Below are positions 1 to 8,028 of a DNA stretch of 46,813 bases, in pieces. Position numbers and translations under genes: made by a program. Position 1 is the first letter of the stretch, and the number at the start of each line of letters is the position of its first letter. The notes beneath the pieces are model-generated. The model was not told where the DNA came from. It searched no databases and worked only from the letters and a program-made list of their open reading frames with translations. Origin of the DNA: Candidatus Thalassarchaeum betae (GTDB taxonomy: Archaea > Thermoplasmatota > Poseidoniia > Poseidoniales > Thalassarchaeaceae); the NCBI GenBank assembly GCA_022447095.1, contig JAKUUP010000010.1:1-46813 (forward strand), in the 5' to 3' direction.

Positions 1-1
1 T

Positions 2-91
2 GTGCTGAATTACCTGTCGCTGGCTATGTATCTCGTCATCGTCTTGTTCGGGGCAGCAATACTCGGAGGCATCGGGGCGGGTCTAGTCTGA
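2..91 (+). CDS. C-terminal end of a membrane protein (partial)
   Basis: The reading frame is open from the window edge to a TGA at 89-91. It encodes about 29 residues that are almost entirely hydrophobic (LSLAMYLVIVLFGAAILGG and on), so this is the last transmembrane helix of a protein whose main part lies outside the window. The gene ends 1 nt before the convergent fibrillarin gene. The family cannot be named from this tail. Confidence 0.5.
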   Translation: MLNYLSLAMYLVIVLFGAAILGGIGAGLV

Positions 92-92
92 T

Positions 93-800
93 CTAATCTA
101 CTGGCTTCCTCACATGGAATACGACGTGCTGTTCCTCGAACCCGGCGAGGTCTATCCTCTCGACGATCTCGAGATTCGACTCCTCCAATATCCTCTCCGC
201 CTTAGCGAACCTAGTATCGTCATCTCCATCGGATGACCTCTCACTGGCAGCCTTCAGGCTCAACAGCCCGGCACCTCCCGGCTTGAGGAAGGCTCCGGCC
301 ATCTTGACGAAGGTCTCGGCCTGATCTGCCATGGAGAGGTCCTGATGGATCCAATCGGCCTTGCCCCTGATGTAGGGAGAGACCGTATGAGGGAGGCGGG
401 CATCACCCAATACGGGCACTAGGCCGGGACGCTGACTGGCCAGTGCTGCTAGTTCGCGCATCGCTCTAGGAGCTATTTCCACAGCGATTATCTGTCCTTC
501 GAGATGGTTCCCAGAACCACAGACCATATCGTGGACGAAAGAAACCGTGCCTCCGTAGGAGGCCCCGAGGTAGAGACAGGTCGAGCCCGGCTCAGGGAGG
601 AGACTGGTGGGGTCGTTGTTTGTCCTGAGCAGAGCTGCTGCAACCTTGGAGCGATTTGGATCCCATGCCCGCCACTCTATGCGACTGTCCCGCTTGCGGC
701 GCTCGCCCCTGACCGAGATTCCCTTTACCGCGTTCCTGGTCCATATTCCAGATCGGCCCTCACGCCTGACTCCCCATCCGAGTTTCACGGGCTTGGCCAT
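93..800 (-). CDS. flpA: Fibrillarin-like 2'-O-methyltransferase
   Basis: Fibrillarin is the AdoMet-dependent catalytic subunit of the archaeal C/D box RNP, which 2'-O-methylates rRNA and tRNA at guide-specified sites. The AdoMet-binding motif LYLGASYGGTVSFVHD is followed by the acidic stretch IIAVEIAPRA and by VPVLGDAR, all in canonical order, and the C terminus is the usual FEEQHVVFHVRKP. I chose the ATG at 800 (MAKPVKLGWG) because GGTGAG lies just upstream; the 17-codon longer frame would overlap nop5. The product is about 235 residues, normal for archaeal fibrillarin. It starts 4 nt after the nop5 stop, and this pairing is a hallmark of archaeal C/D RNP operons. Confidence 0.93.
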   Translation of the reverse strand: MAKPVKLGWGVRREGRSGIWTRNAVKGISVRGERRKRDSRIEWRAWDPNRSKVAAALLRTNNDPTSLLPEPGSTCLYLGASYGGTVSFVHDMVCGSGNHLEGQIIAVEIAPRAMRELAALASQRPGLVPVLGDARLPHTVSPYIRGKADWIHQDLSMADQAETFVKMAGAFLKPGGAGLLSLKAASERSSDGDDDTRFAKAERILEESNLEIVERIDLAGFEEQHVVFHVRKPVD

Positions 801-804
801 TCGC

Positions 805-1809
805 TCACCCTCTCTTGGGCGGCTTCGGGAATTTCGCCTTGATGGCATCAACCTCTCTATTGATTTCGGCTATCTGCTCCTCGTTCCACGGCTCCCCGTC
901 AAAGTGGTCGACCCTGACTGCAATCGAGCACTTGCCCGCTAAGAACCTGGAAATCTTCCCTCGTACCCATCGCGGTGACCTTGAAACCTGTGGCAGGGAA
1001 AACAGCACTGGAGAGTGCTTGGGTGGTGGCGCTCCCCTGCGGTGGGCGGCCATAGCGCCACTCGCGCCGAGGACCTGCAAGCTGCCGCTCGGCATCCTGG
1101 CCAGCCTCTCACGGCCTCCGGCGAGAACAACAAGTTTCGCTGCGCCCAACGGCCCTACTACCTTGCTGAGAGTAGGGAGGTATCCTCCAGCGAGTTCTCG
1201 AGTGGCGTCTTCGGCAGCATCCAGTCTTCCTGTGAGTTCGACCACGCCTGTGGCATGACTTCGCAGAGCATCCCATTCTGCGGGGGACGGTTGATGCTCG
1301 GGAGCGGGGATCCCCAACGCCTCAGCCGCTCCGTCAATCGAATCGGCATCTGCCACGGCCCGGGGGATGTCCCTGCGCTGAGCGTCCAAGTCTGCCTCGG
1401 AGAGGAAAAGCCCGGCCCATTCCACGCATCGGGCCTCGCTGGTCGTCCATGACGCCCGCAACTCGCTAGCAGCAGACGAAAGCATGTCGAGGCGCCGGTC
1501 GAGGTCGCCTGCGGCGTCAGCAACGCCCCTTCGAGCCAGCCTATCGGTGGCCTCGGCTAGAAGCGTCTGCTCATCGCCGTCTGCCTCTGGCCAGTCCGGA
1601 TCGGACATCGCCCCAAGATGATCTGCCTCGGCCTCGGAAAACCTCTCGGACAGAACTCTGGCTTCGGGGCTCAGCCGTCCTGATTGGAGTTCAGCCAGCC
1701 TGTCAGCCAGAGCGCCGACAGATCTCTTGCCGGACCAATGCTGCTCATCGATCACGTGGCCATCCTCATCGATGACTCGCGCCAGCCTCCAATCGAAATG
1801 GATTCTCAC
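805..1809 (-). CDS. nop5: C/D box RNP scaffold Nop5 (Nop56/58 family)
   Basis: Nop5 dimerises and bridges L7Ae-bound guide RNA to fibrillarin. The conserved Nop-domain signature is in the last third: VGPLGAAKLVVLAGGRERLA, then LQVLGASGAMAAHRRGAPPP, SPVLFSLPQV and the basic helix RGKISRFLAGKCSIAVRVD. At 334 residues it is slightly short for archaeal Nop5, and the N-terminal half is poorly conserved and acidic, lacking an obvious long lysine-rich tail. It is transcribed ahead of flpA with a 4-nt gap, so the two form one operon, divergent from tfs. Confidence rests on the Nop signature plus the fibrillarin neighbour. Confidence 0.9.
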   Translation of the reverse strand: MRIHFDWRLARVIDEDGHVIDEQHWSGKRSVGALADRLAELQSGRLSPEARVLSERFSEAEADHLGAMSDPDWPEADGDEQTLLAEATDRLARRGVADAAGDLDRRLDMLSSAASELRASWTTSEARCVEWAGLFLSEADLDAQRRDIPRAVADADSIDGAAEALGIPAPEHQPSPAEWDALRSHATGVVELTGRLDAAEDATRELAGGYLPTLSKVVGPLGAAKLVVLAGGRERLARMPSGSLQVLGASGAMAAHRRGAPPPKHSPVLFSLPQVSRSPRWVRGKISRFLAGKCSIAVRVDHFDGEPWNEEQIAEINREVDAIKAKFPKPPKRG

Positions 1810-1976
1810 GAATTCTCGATGGTGCCATCTCGCTTAACGGTGCGGTTGACTCGCAGTGCGCTTATTGGAAACGTGATTGCAGTGCTGCGGAGCGGTCCGA
1901 GCCAACCAATACTTCAATAGACGGTTTAGGTGTCCCTGTTCGGCGTGGTGGAAAGCCGGCTAGGTTTTGAGAGTCT

Positions 1977-2357
1977 ATGTTCTGCCCTGAATGCGGTGCT
2001 CTGTCGTTCCCTGATTCTTCGGGGAACATCAAGTGCACGAACTATCGATGTGCGTACGAAGGACCCCTTACTGGGAAGGACGGTATGGGTGGCACCTTCA
2101 CCGATCCGATGACCGGTGAAACCGTCGATTTGTCAAACGCCACCGCCTCGGGATCCGAGAAATCGCTCAAGCACCTTGCGGAAGTTGTTCCCGAAGAGGA
2201 AGCCAAGGGTGTTCTTAGAGTAGGGGACATCAGGTGTCCGAGTTGTGACAAGAATGAGATTTTCGTTGTCCTCATGCAGACCCGGAGTTCCGACGAACCC
2301 GAAACTAAGGTGTGTACGTGCAAAAACTGTGGTAAAAGGTTCAGAGAGTACCAATGA
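1977..2357 (+). CDS. tfs: Transcription cleavage factor TFS (TFIIS/RPB9-like)
   Basis: TFS rescues backtracked archaeal RNA polymerase by stimulating transcript cleavage. Two zinc ribbons are visible. The N-terminal one has CPECG and CTNYRC (residues 3-25). The C-terminal one has CPSCD near 85 and CTCKNCGKRFREY at the end. Between the last cysteine pairs lies QTRSSDEPETK, the acidic hairpin that reaches into the polymerase active site. The length of 126 residues is slightly above the usual 100-110 because of the acidic linker. The stop is 70 nt before the PCNA start, so the two genes are probably co-transcribed. Confidence 0.93.
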   Translation: MFCPECGALSFPDSSGNIKCTNYRCAYEGPLTGKDGMGGTFTDPMTGETVDLSNATASGSEKSLKHLAEVVPEEEAKGVLRVGDIRCPSCDKNEIFVVLMQTRSSDEPETKVCTCKNCGKRFREYQ

Positions 2358-2427
2358 ACGGCCCGTAGGGCCGCCACGAAGAATGAAAAGCCGTCAAGTA
2401 TCAGCAGTGGAGTACCGAGGTGGAACG

Positions 2428-3177
2428 ATGCTCAGAGTAACAGCCAATACTGGGTTGCTCAAGGAAATTACCGAATGCCTCTCGATTCTCACCGAGGAGG
2501 TGAAATTAGCGTGGGGCGAGAAAGGACTGAGCGTCAGCGTAGTCGACGGTTCGCACGTCGCCCTCCTCTCGGCCGTCGTCTCCGATGTATGCTTTGAGAC
2601 CTATGAGGTCGAACCGGTTGAGATCGGGCTCGAACTCGGAAAGCTTCGAGATCTGCTGAATCTCCCTGGCCTTGAGTCCAACCTCGTCGAGATCGACTAC
2701 GATGAGAACGTGGGCGCACTGAACGTTCGAGTCGGTGAAGTGCACAGAATCCTACGCGGCCTCGATACAGGATCGATGCAGGACCCAAAGTTGCCGATTC
2801 TGGACTTCGACAGCAGCGCCACTATCGGCTCCGAGAAACTCTCTCGGGCGCTTCGAGCAGCCAAACTCGTCGGCGAGTTGGCTGACCTCAGCATTGACTC
2901 AAAGGAACTTCGTATTTCCGTGACCGTTGAGGCCGGTGAGGGTGTCAACGTCCGCTTCGAGGCTGGTGAACTCAGCGAACTGGTCTGCGCTGCTCCGACA
3001 CAATCGACTTACTCTCTGCAATACCTAGAGATTCTGACTCGCAAATTGGCCTCTGGGCTCACTCAGGATGTCCAGGTCCAGTTTCAGGATCGATACCCGC
3101 TCTGCTTACAGTGGCAATCCAATGACGGCGGTGCTGAGTGGAAGTTTTACCTGGCTCCTCGTGTCTCCAACGAGTGA
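2428..3177 (+). CDS. pcn: DNA polymerase sliding clamp (PCNA)
   Basis: PCNA encircles DNA and tethers polymerase, ligase, FEN1 and other partners. The 249-residue product has the two-domain clamp pattern: VKLAWGEKGLSVSVVDGSHVALL in domain 1 and YSLQYLEILTRKL before the terminal strand EWKFYLAPR. The ATG at 2428 is favoured over the 61-codon longer frame because GAGGTGG precedes it by a few bases and because family members start MLRVTANTG-like. Genes around it (tfs upstream) are information-processing genes. The interdomain linker is acidic, as in other archaeal clamps. Confidence 0.93.
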   Translation: MLRVTANTGLLKEITECLSILTEEVKLAWGEKGLSVSVVDGSHVALLSAVVSDVCFETYEVEPVEIGLELGKLRDLLNLPGLESNLVEIDYDENVGALNVRVGEVHRILRGLDTGSMQDPKLPILDFDSSATIGSEKLSRALRAAKLVGELADLSIDSKELRISVTVEAGEGVNVRFEAGELSELVCAAPTQSTYSLQYLEILTRKLASGLTQDVQVQFQDRYPLCLQWQSNDGGAEWKFYLAPRVSNE

Positions 3178-3222
3178 CAAGTGACCCGTGGTTAAATGAG
3201 TGCGAACTAGGGCCGGCAGGCC

Positions 3223-4305
3223 GTGAGCCGTTCTGTGTGCGTCATCGTCCCGAGCGTTGCTAACGCGGTCGAACTGGGTATCACGCTCGACGGTTTGCTC
3301 GCTCAGAGCTACTACGGGCCCTGTGAGATTGTCGTGGTAGGCCCAGGTGCTGATCTAGGTCGCGAGCAGGCTGAGTCGAGGGCGGTTCGCTTCATCGACG
3401 ATAGGGGCTCACGCACTCGGGCTGATGCTTGTAATGTCGCCCTCGATGAGACTGATTCCGATCTAGTGATGTTCACCGATGACGACGTCATCGTCCCTAA
3501 GGAGTGGGTCTCCAATCTGGCTCGCTGGTTCGAGCGAGCAGAGGTAGCCGGCGTCGGTGGACCCAACTTCGCCCCTCCGGAAAGCTCAACCCTGCAGCAG
3601 CAGATCATCGACGTCAGCTTCTGCAGCACCATCTTCACCGCCGGGACCAATTACGGCAGGATGGGTCAGGGAGAGCTCGACGAGGTCAAGCAGTTGCCTG
3701 GTGTCAACTCAGCCTACCGCCGCTCAGTCCTCGAAGAAGTAGGTGGCTTCCCGCCCGGTTGTATAGGTGCAGAGGATGTCGTCCTCGATTTCCGCATACG
3801 CCGAGATGGAGGCCGACTTTGGACCGATCGGGAAGCAATAATGTGGCACCGTCGCCGTGACCTTTCGAGAGTGAAGAAGCAGATTCGCAACTACGGTCTG
3901 GTCAGGACTCTGGCGAATCACGAGCACCGTGAGTTGCGCGCATGGAGCCACACCCTAGTGGCATTCTTCCCAATCCTAGTTCTTGGCGCGTTCGGGTTCT
4001 TCTTCTGGGGAGTGGCAAACGGAGGGCTGGCTTGGCCGGAATTCTGGGACATCGAGACGGTGCCAATGGGGTGGCCTCGCGCAGGAGTACACTCTCTGGT
4101 TAGCCTGATTGTGCTGTACAACCTCATTGCTTGGTACGGGGCTGCCAAGGGAAATTCCCCTTGTCGAACTCCTAAGACCGTCTTCCTTTCCTCTATTGCG
4201 ACTTTCGCGTTGCACTGGAACTATGGAATGGGTGTTCTACAAGGTTGGTGGCGCATATTCACCGGCAATTCCGGACTACAGATTGACGATAGGTCCAGAG
4301 ACTAG
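3223..4305 (+). CDS. Membrane-anchored family 2 glycosyltransferase
   Basis: This is a GT-A fold glycosyltransferase that probably transfers a sugar from a nucleotide donor to a lipid or protein acceptor at the cytoplasmic membrane face. The N terminus is SVCVIVPSVANAVELGITLD. The metal-binding motif is FTDDDVIVP (about residue 88), with GVNSAYRRSVLEEVGGF and the acidic GAEDVVLDFRIRRDGG further on. Three hydrophobic segments near residues 245-265, 288-306 and 320-345 form the membrane anchor. The start is a GTG at 3223. It is convergent with the ABC exporter, with a 1-nt gap between stops. The acceptor cannot be deduced. Confidence 0.85.
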   Translation: MSRSVCVIVPSVANAVELGITLDGLLAQSYYGPCEIVVVGPGADLGREQAESRAVRFIDDRGSRTRADACNVALDETDSDLVMFTDDDVIVPKEWVSNLARWFERAEVAGVGGPNFAPPESSTLQQQIIDVSFCSTIFTAGTNYGRMGQGELDEVKQLPGVNSAYRRSVLEEVGGFPPGCIGAEDVVLDFRIRRDGGRLWTDREAIMWHRRRDLSRVKKQIRNYGLVRTLANHEHRELRAWSHTLVAFFPILVLGAFGFFFWGVANGGLAWPEFWDIETVPMGWPRAGVHSLVSLIVLYNLIAWYGAAKGNSPCRTPKTVFLSSIATFALHWNYGMGVLQGWWRIFTGNSGLQIDDRSRD

Positions 4306-4306
4306 T

Positions 4307-6196
4307 TCAGGCCTCTGCCGGGCCTAGCTCGCCAGTCTGAATAGACCACTGCGAGGCGTACACGTTGTCGTTGGAGATCAATTCCCTATGGGTTCCTCTC
4401 TCAACGATGGCTCCGTCGACCATCGCGATGATCTCGTCGGCGTTGCGGATGGTCGCGAGACGATGGGCGACAGCTAGTGTGATCCTCTGCTTGCCACCGT
4501 TGGAGCCATCGAACAAGGACTGCTGGATGCGCTTCTCGGTCTCAGCGTCTAGGGATGCGCTGGCCTCGTCGAGAATTAGGAGGTCGGGGTTCTTGAGCAG
4601 TGCTCGGGCTAGGGCGATGCGAGCGCGCTGCCCTCCCGAGAGCATGACCCCTCTGTCACCGACCATTGTTGCTACGCCCTCTTCCAACTCGGAAACGAAA
4701 TCCAATGCCCCGGCGGTTTCCAGCGCCTGCTGTATCTCCTCGTCAGAGGCCTCGCGGGCATAGGCGACATTGTCCCGAACGCTACCGAAGAACAGGAACG
4801 GGTCCTGAGAGACGAAGCCAATCCTGTCCCTGACGGATTCTATGGTATAGGCGTTGATGTCGATACCATTGATCAAGACCCTGCCGTGCTGAGGTTCGTA
4901 AAATCTCTCAACGAGTTTCAGTATCGTGCTTTTGCCGGCTCCTGTGTGGCCCATTACTCCCAAGAAGTCGCCGGACGATGCTGAAAACGAGATGCCGTTC
5001 AGAACATTTCCTGATGTAGGGTAGGCGAAGGTCACATTATCGAACGAAATCGACCTGATGGGACCGTCGAGTTCGACAGCATCTGGCCTGTTGAATATCG
5101 AGGGTTCGAGGTCGATTAGTGCAAACACTCGCTTGGAGGCGGCTTCGCCCTTCTGGAGTTGGTTCAGAAGCATCCCCAAAATGAACATGGGCATAGTCAT
5201 CCTGGTGCTGATCAAAAGGAACGTGACAAATTGGCCAACAGTGATCTCGCCGGACTCCATAAGCCAACCACCTGCAGAAACCAATAGGCCGAACGACAGG
5301 CCTGCAACAACGTAGATTCCCGGGATGAATCGGTTGCGCAGGTTGGCGGCGAGGATAGCCTGATCCCTGTACTCGCCACTCTCCCTCTCAACCCGAGAGC
5401 GCTCGAAGTCGCTGGCGTTGAACGCCTGCACGGTCCCGATGCCCGTTAAGACCCCTTCAAGAATCGCGACGATTCCCCCGGTACTCTCTCTCTGTTTTCT
5501 GTAACGACGCTGTACGCGGGTTGAGAACCACACCACCATGGGGATGACTAGTACCAGCGGGATGAACAATATCAGAGCCAGCGTGGAGCTCATCCAGAAC
5601 ATTATTGCGAATGCTGTAGTGAATGTGATTGCAATTCGTATAATGCTCGTGCTAGAGTCCGAAACTATGTCCTCCAACTGCGCTACGTCGGCCGAGAGTA
5701 CCGACATCAGATTGCCGGTCTGGCGGGTCTCGAAGTAGGAGGCCTCCATGGCCATCAAGCTGGTCGTCGCATCCATCCTGATATCGTGCTGGACCTTGTA
5801 GGCAGTCGACTGCCAGAGATATTCGCTGATACCCTGAAAGACTGCGAGGAAGGAGAACGAGACTAGGATTAGCATGCCGAAGGCGAATTCGACAGGTGCT
5901 ATCGGCCCGAGTGAAGGAAAGACATCGGAGGTGACCAGACTCTCGATCGTGGAATCGGTGAAGGTCTTGTCCCGGTAATAGTCCGCCGCCATCCCGATAG
6001 CGATGAAAGGTATCAGGTCGAAGGCGCGGGCCGCTGCATTGGCTGCAACACCTCCGACGGCACGTCTCCAGTAGCGCTTGACGTAGGGGACTATCCGCCA
6101 TATCTTACGGCCCACGACCTGCTTCTCATCTGTTAAGTCGGAAGCATCCTTGCTGATTGCCAAGCCCCCCTGCACTTGACTCTCCTCCTGTGACAC
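4307..6196 (-). CDS. ABC exporter, fused permease and ATPase (MsbA/MdlB type)
   Basis: The 629-residue half-transporter would act as a homodimer or heterodimer to export lipids, peptides or drugs. Residues about 35-340 form a six-helix type IV exporter membrane domain. The ATPase has Walker A GHTGAGKST, a Q-loop in FVSQDPFLFFGSVRDN, the signature LSGGQRARIALARA, Walker B DLLILDEASASLD and the switch histidine in AVAHRLATIR. The start codon is GTG at 6196, directly preceded by GGAGGGAC. This SD is one arm of a perfect inverted repeat described separately. No second half-transporter gene is adjacent. The substrate is unknown. Confidence 0.92.
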   Translation of the reverse strand: MSQEESQVQGGLAISKDASDLTDEKQVVGRKIWRIVPYVKRYWRRAVGGVAANAAARAFDLIPFIAIGMAADYYRDKTFTDSTIESLVTSDVFPSLGPIAPVEFAFGMLILVSFSFLAVFQGISEYLWQSTAYKVQHDIRMDATTSLMAMEASYFETRQTGNLMSVLSADVAQLEDIVSDSSTSIIRIAITFTTAFAIMFWMSSTLALILFIPLVLVIPMVVWFSTRVQRRYRKQRESTGGIVAILEGVLTGIGTVQAFNASDFERSRVERESGEYRDQAILAANLRNRFIPGIYVVAGLSFGLLVSAGGWLMESGEITVGQFVTFLLISTRMTMPMFILGMLLNQLQKGEAASKRVFALIDLEPSIFNRPDAVELDGPIRSISFDNVTFAYPTSGNVLNGISFSASSGDFLGVMGHTGAGKSTILKLVERFYEPQHGRVLINGIDINAYTIESVRDRIGFVSQDPFLFFGSVRDNVAYAREASDEEIQQALETAGALDFVSELEEGVATMVGDRGVMLSGGQRARIALARALLKNPDLLILDEASASLDAETEKRIQQSLFDGSNGGKQRITLAVAHRLATIRNADEIIAMVDGAIVERGTHRELISNDNVYASQWSIQTGELGPAEA

Positions 6197-6216
6197 GTCC
6201 CTCCGTCAGGAGGGAC
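6197..6216. promoter_or_regulatory. Perfect hairpin masking the SD of the ABC exporter
   Basis: GTCCCTCC-GTCA-GGAGGGAC is a perfect 8-bp inverted repeat with a 4-nt loop. It extends to 9 bp with the first base of the GTG start codon. On the minus-strand mRNA the 3' arm is the GGAGG SD and the 5' arm is its exact complement. Folding would therefore hide both the SD and the start codon. A translational control role is inference. Confidence 0.5.
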
Positions 6217-6258
6217 GCGTTTGAATGCTTCACTCGTCGATTTCAGTCACCAAATCGG

Positions 6259-6264
6259 TTTAAT
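6259..6264 (+). promoter_or_regulatory. TATA-like box for tRNA-Gly(TCC)
   Basis: TTTAAT lies about 28 nt upstream of the mature tRNA 5' end, the expected spacing for an archaeal TATA box, in an otherwise GC-richer stretch. Confidence 0.35.
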
Positions 6265-6289
6265 GGATGTCTCGGCTCGGCAAGACTAC

Positions 6290-6366
6290 GCGCCTGTAGT
6301 GAAGTCTGGTTATCACCTGAGGTTTCCAACCTCATATCCCGCGTTCGAATCGCGGCGGGCGCACCA
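6290..6366 (+). tRNA. tRNA-Gly (anticodon TCC)
   Basis: The cloverleaf reads: acceptor GCGCCTG paired with CGGGCGC (one G-T pair), D arm GTGA/TCAC, anticodon stem TGAGG/CCTCA around the loop TTTCCAA, and T arm CCGCG-TTCGAAT-CGCGG. The anticodon is TCC. Discriminator A at 6363 is followed by an encoded CCA (6364-6366). There is no intron. Confidence 0.93.
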
Positions 6367-6416
6367 CCACTATCCTCCTACGCTCAGTTCATCAACCCGC
6401 CCTCAGTGGCTCGTTC

Positions 6417-6617
6417 ATGCTGCCTCGTCAGAAACTGGGCATTGTCTTGATGTTCCTGTTCCTGCCAATCAACGGACCCATGTGGAGGATGGGTCTGGCA
6501 GAGATGGGATACGAGGTCCCACTGGGGGATTTCCAGGGCTTCGTTGTGACTTTGATTCTGTTCGTTACGGGCGCTGTTATGACTTTCATGCCCGGGCTCC
6601 GGTGGCCTAGCGACTAG
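6417..6617 (+). CDS. Small membrane protein, hypothetical
   Basis: The 66-residue product has two predicted membrane helices: residues 7-20 (LGIVLMFLFLPIN) and 42-60 (FQGFVVTLILFVTGAVMTFM). They are separated by a short polar loop containing a WRMGLAEMGYEVP stretch. The codon pattern is GC-rich like its neighbours and it fills the gap between tRNA-Gly and the TatD-like gene, whose 3' end it overlaps by 11 nt. No family was recognised. No clear SD is present, so expression could be leaderless. It may not be a real gene. Confidence 0.5.
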   Translation: MLPRQKLGIVLMFLFLPINGPMWRMGLAEMGYEVPLGDFQGFVVTLILFVTGAVMTFMPGLRWPSD

Positions 6618-7494
6618 AGTACAAATCGGCGGGCCAATCACTGTGGATGTTCGTCATCAGGTCACTGACCTCGTCATCGCTCCAGTCGGCCGAGAGAAGT
6701 GTAGAGCACAGTTGCTGGGTGCGCTTGGGCACGGTCTTGGGGCCCAGCACAGCGCCCGGTCGTTTTGGGTCGTCCAGGAAGTCCGTCTCCATGCCCCAAG
6801 GGGATGCCGCCGAACGAGCCGTCTCGGCTAGCCTCTCGACGCTCCGTTTGCCCACGCTCACGGTGGCCGCGAGTCCGTGGGTGAAATCGGCACTGACGTC
6901 AGCCGGCGCGTAGTGTCGGATCGCCCGGTCCCTCGACAGACCGGCCTTGTCGCATAACCCGGCGAGTTCCCTGCAGGTCGCCTCGCCGTTGTCCTCAACA
7001 TGCAGCTGTATCGTAGTCCCTGCTCCTGCGGCAAGCGACATGACCTCGAGGAGGAGGTCGTTGGCGGCCGACCAAGTCTGCTCGTCGACAGGGTAGTGGG
7101 GCCTGCCGACCTCTCCGAGGCAGACTGCTTCGCCGGCCTCGATATGCTCAAGAGCGAGGCCTACGGCCTCGAGGTGAAGTTCTGTCGACCTCTCAAGGCC
7201 CAAGGGCTCTATCTGATGAGCCCACGCCACCGGATGCGGTCCAAGCACAACTCCGACGTCAATTCCGAACTCATCCCTGACCTCGTCGGCCATGCTCAGC
7301 GTGTCCGTGTAGGCAGCTCGGTAGCCATCGAGGTCTGTGGGTAAAGCAGTGGAGAACCCCGGCTTGTGTACTAGCATAATTCCAGTGCCGCCCGAGCGAG
7401 TAAACTCGGAGATTGCGTCTAGGAACTTGTTGGAGCGGTCGAGGTGTAGGTGCTGGTCCACCATGGCGCCGGTCCAGAGCCCGTCGACCAACAT
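6607..7494 (-). CDS. TatD-like metal-dependent hydrolase
   Basis: This belongs to the TIM-barrel metallohydrolase family (archaeal TatD-like branch), whose members act as DNases or hydrolyse small substrates. Metal ligands can be traced: the HLH pair in MVDQHLHLD, the glutamate in CLGEVGRPHY, the histidine in QLHVEDNG, the histidine in AIRHYAPA and the aspartate in METDFLDDP. The ATG at 7494 starts 4 nt after the upstream stop. An alternative ATG at 7464 would begin exactly at MVDQHLHLD, where many TatD proteins start. It is the last gene of a minus-strand run with the TBP-like protein. The substrate is unknown. Confidence 0.82.
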   Translation of the reverse strand: MLVDGLWTGAMVDQHLHLDRSNKFLDAISEFTRSGGTGIMLVHKPGFSTALPTDLDGYRAAYTDTLSMADEVRDEFGIDVGVVLGPHPVAWAHQIEPLGLERSTELHLEAVGLALEHIEAGEAVCLGEVGRPHYPVDEQTWSAANDLLLEVMSLAAGAGTTIQLHVEDNGEATCRELAGLCDKAGLSRDRAIRHYAPADVSADFTHGLAATVSVGKRSVERLAETARSAASPWGMETDFLDDPKRPGAVLGPKTVPKRTQQLCSTLLSADWSDDEVSDLMTNIHSDWPADLYSSR

Positions 7495-7498
7495 GCTC

Positions 7499-8026
7499 TC
7501 ACGCTAGGACTCCTTCTTCCTCCAACAGGTCAGCCCAGTGTCGGACAGCCATCTCGGCGACCTTCTTGGAGGCCTGCCCGAGGATCACCCCCTGGCCGTT
7601 GTTGAACAGCAGGAGCTCTGTGCTGTGCAGTCTGGCGGTGATCCTGAGCGCTTCGAGTCGGTGGTCCATCTCGATGTCCGCGAATCTCTCCGCTGCGAGT
7701 TCAAGCAAAACTGCTCGCCCGATCGAGAATCGGATGAGCATGTCGCCTGACTCCATCTGCAGAGCCTCATCCGACTGGCCGAGAGTGAGCAGCAACTCTT
7801 GGATTGCGAGTCTCGCGACCTCCTCGCGCGCTATACCGTGAACGAGCACTGAGCCGTCCGGCTCGATGACGAATGTTGCGCGTGGCCGCTCGTGGCTCAC
7901 CACGACGTAGGGGCCACTAACCGTGCCTCCGGCGAGAGAGACTGCTTCCTGATGGTTGATTGGGGCTGATGGGGTGTAGCGGTAGGTCTGGGTCTCAACG
8001 TCGATGGCGATTCTTCCCTCCTCCAT
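7499..8026 (-). CDS. TBP-like protein (divergent TATA-binding protein fold)
   Basis: The 175-residue product has the length and internal duplication of an archaeal TATA-binding protein. The first repeat ends PRATFVIEPDGSVLVHGIAR and runs into a helix EEVARLAIQELL. The second ends TELLLFNNGQGVILGQASKK followed by VAEMAVRHWADLL. In TBP the matching segments read PKA..LIF.SGK.V.TGAKS plus a helix. Typical DNA-intercalating phenylalanine positions are not obviously kept, so it may be a specialised TBP paralogue or a non-DNA-binding derivative. The start at 8026 is chosen because GGAGG lies 7 nt upstream and it directly follows the upstream stop. Homology is by eye only. Confidence 0.6.
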   Translation of the reverse strand: MEEGRIAIDVETQTYRYTPSAPINHQEAVSLAGGTVSGPYVVVSHERPRATFVIEPDGSVLVHGIAREEVARLAIQELLLTLGQSDEALQMESGDMLIRFSIGRAVLLELAAERFADIEMDHRLEALRITARLHSTELLLFNNGQGVILGQASKKVAEMAVRHWADLLEEEGVLA

Positions 8027-8028
8027 GT

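Noticed and set aside
504-1452. Plus-strand open frames opposite nop5 and flpA
   Set aside because: They are shadows of strongly supported minus-strand genes with no family motif.
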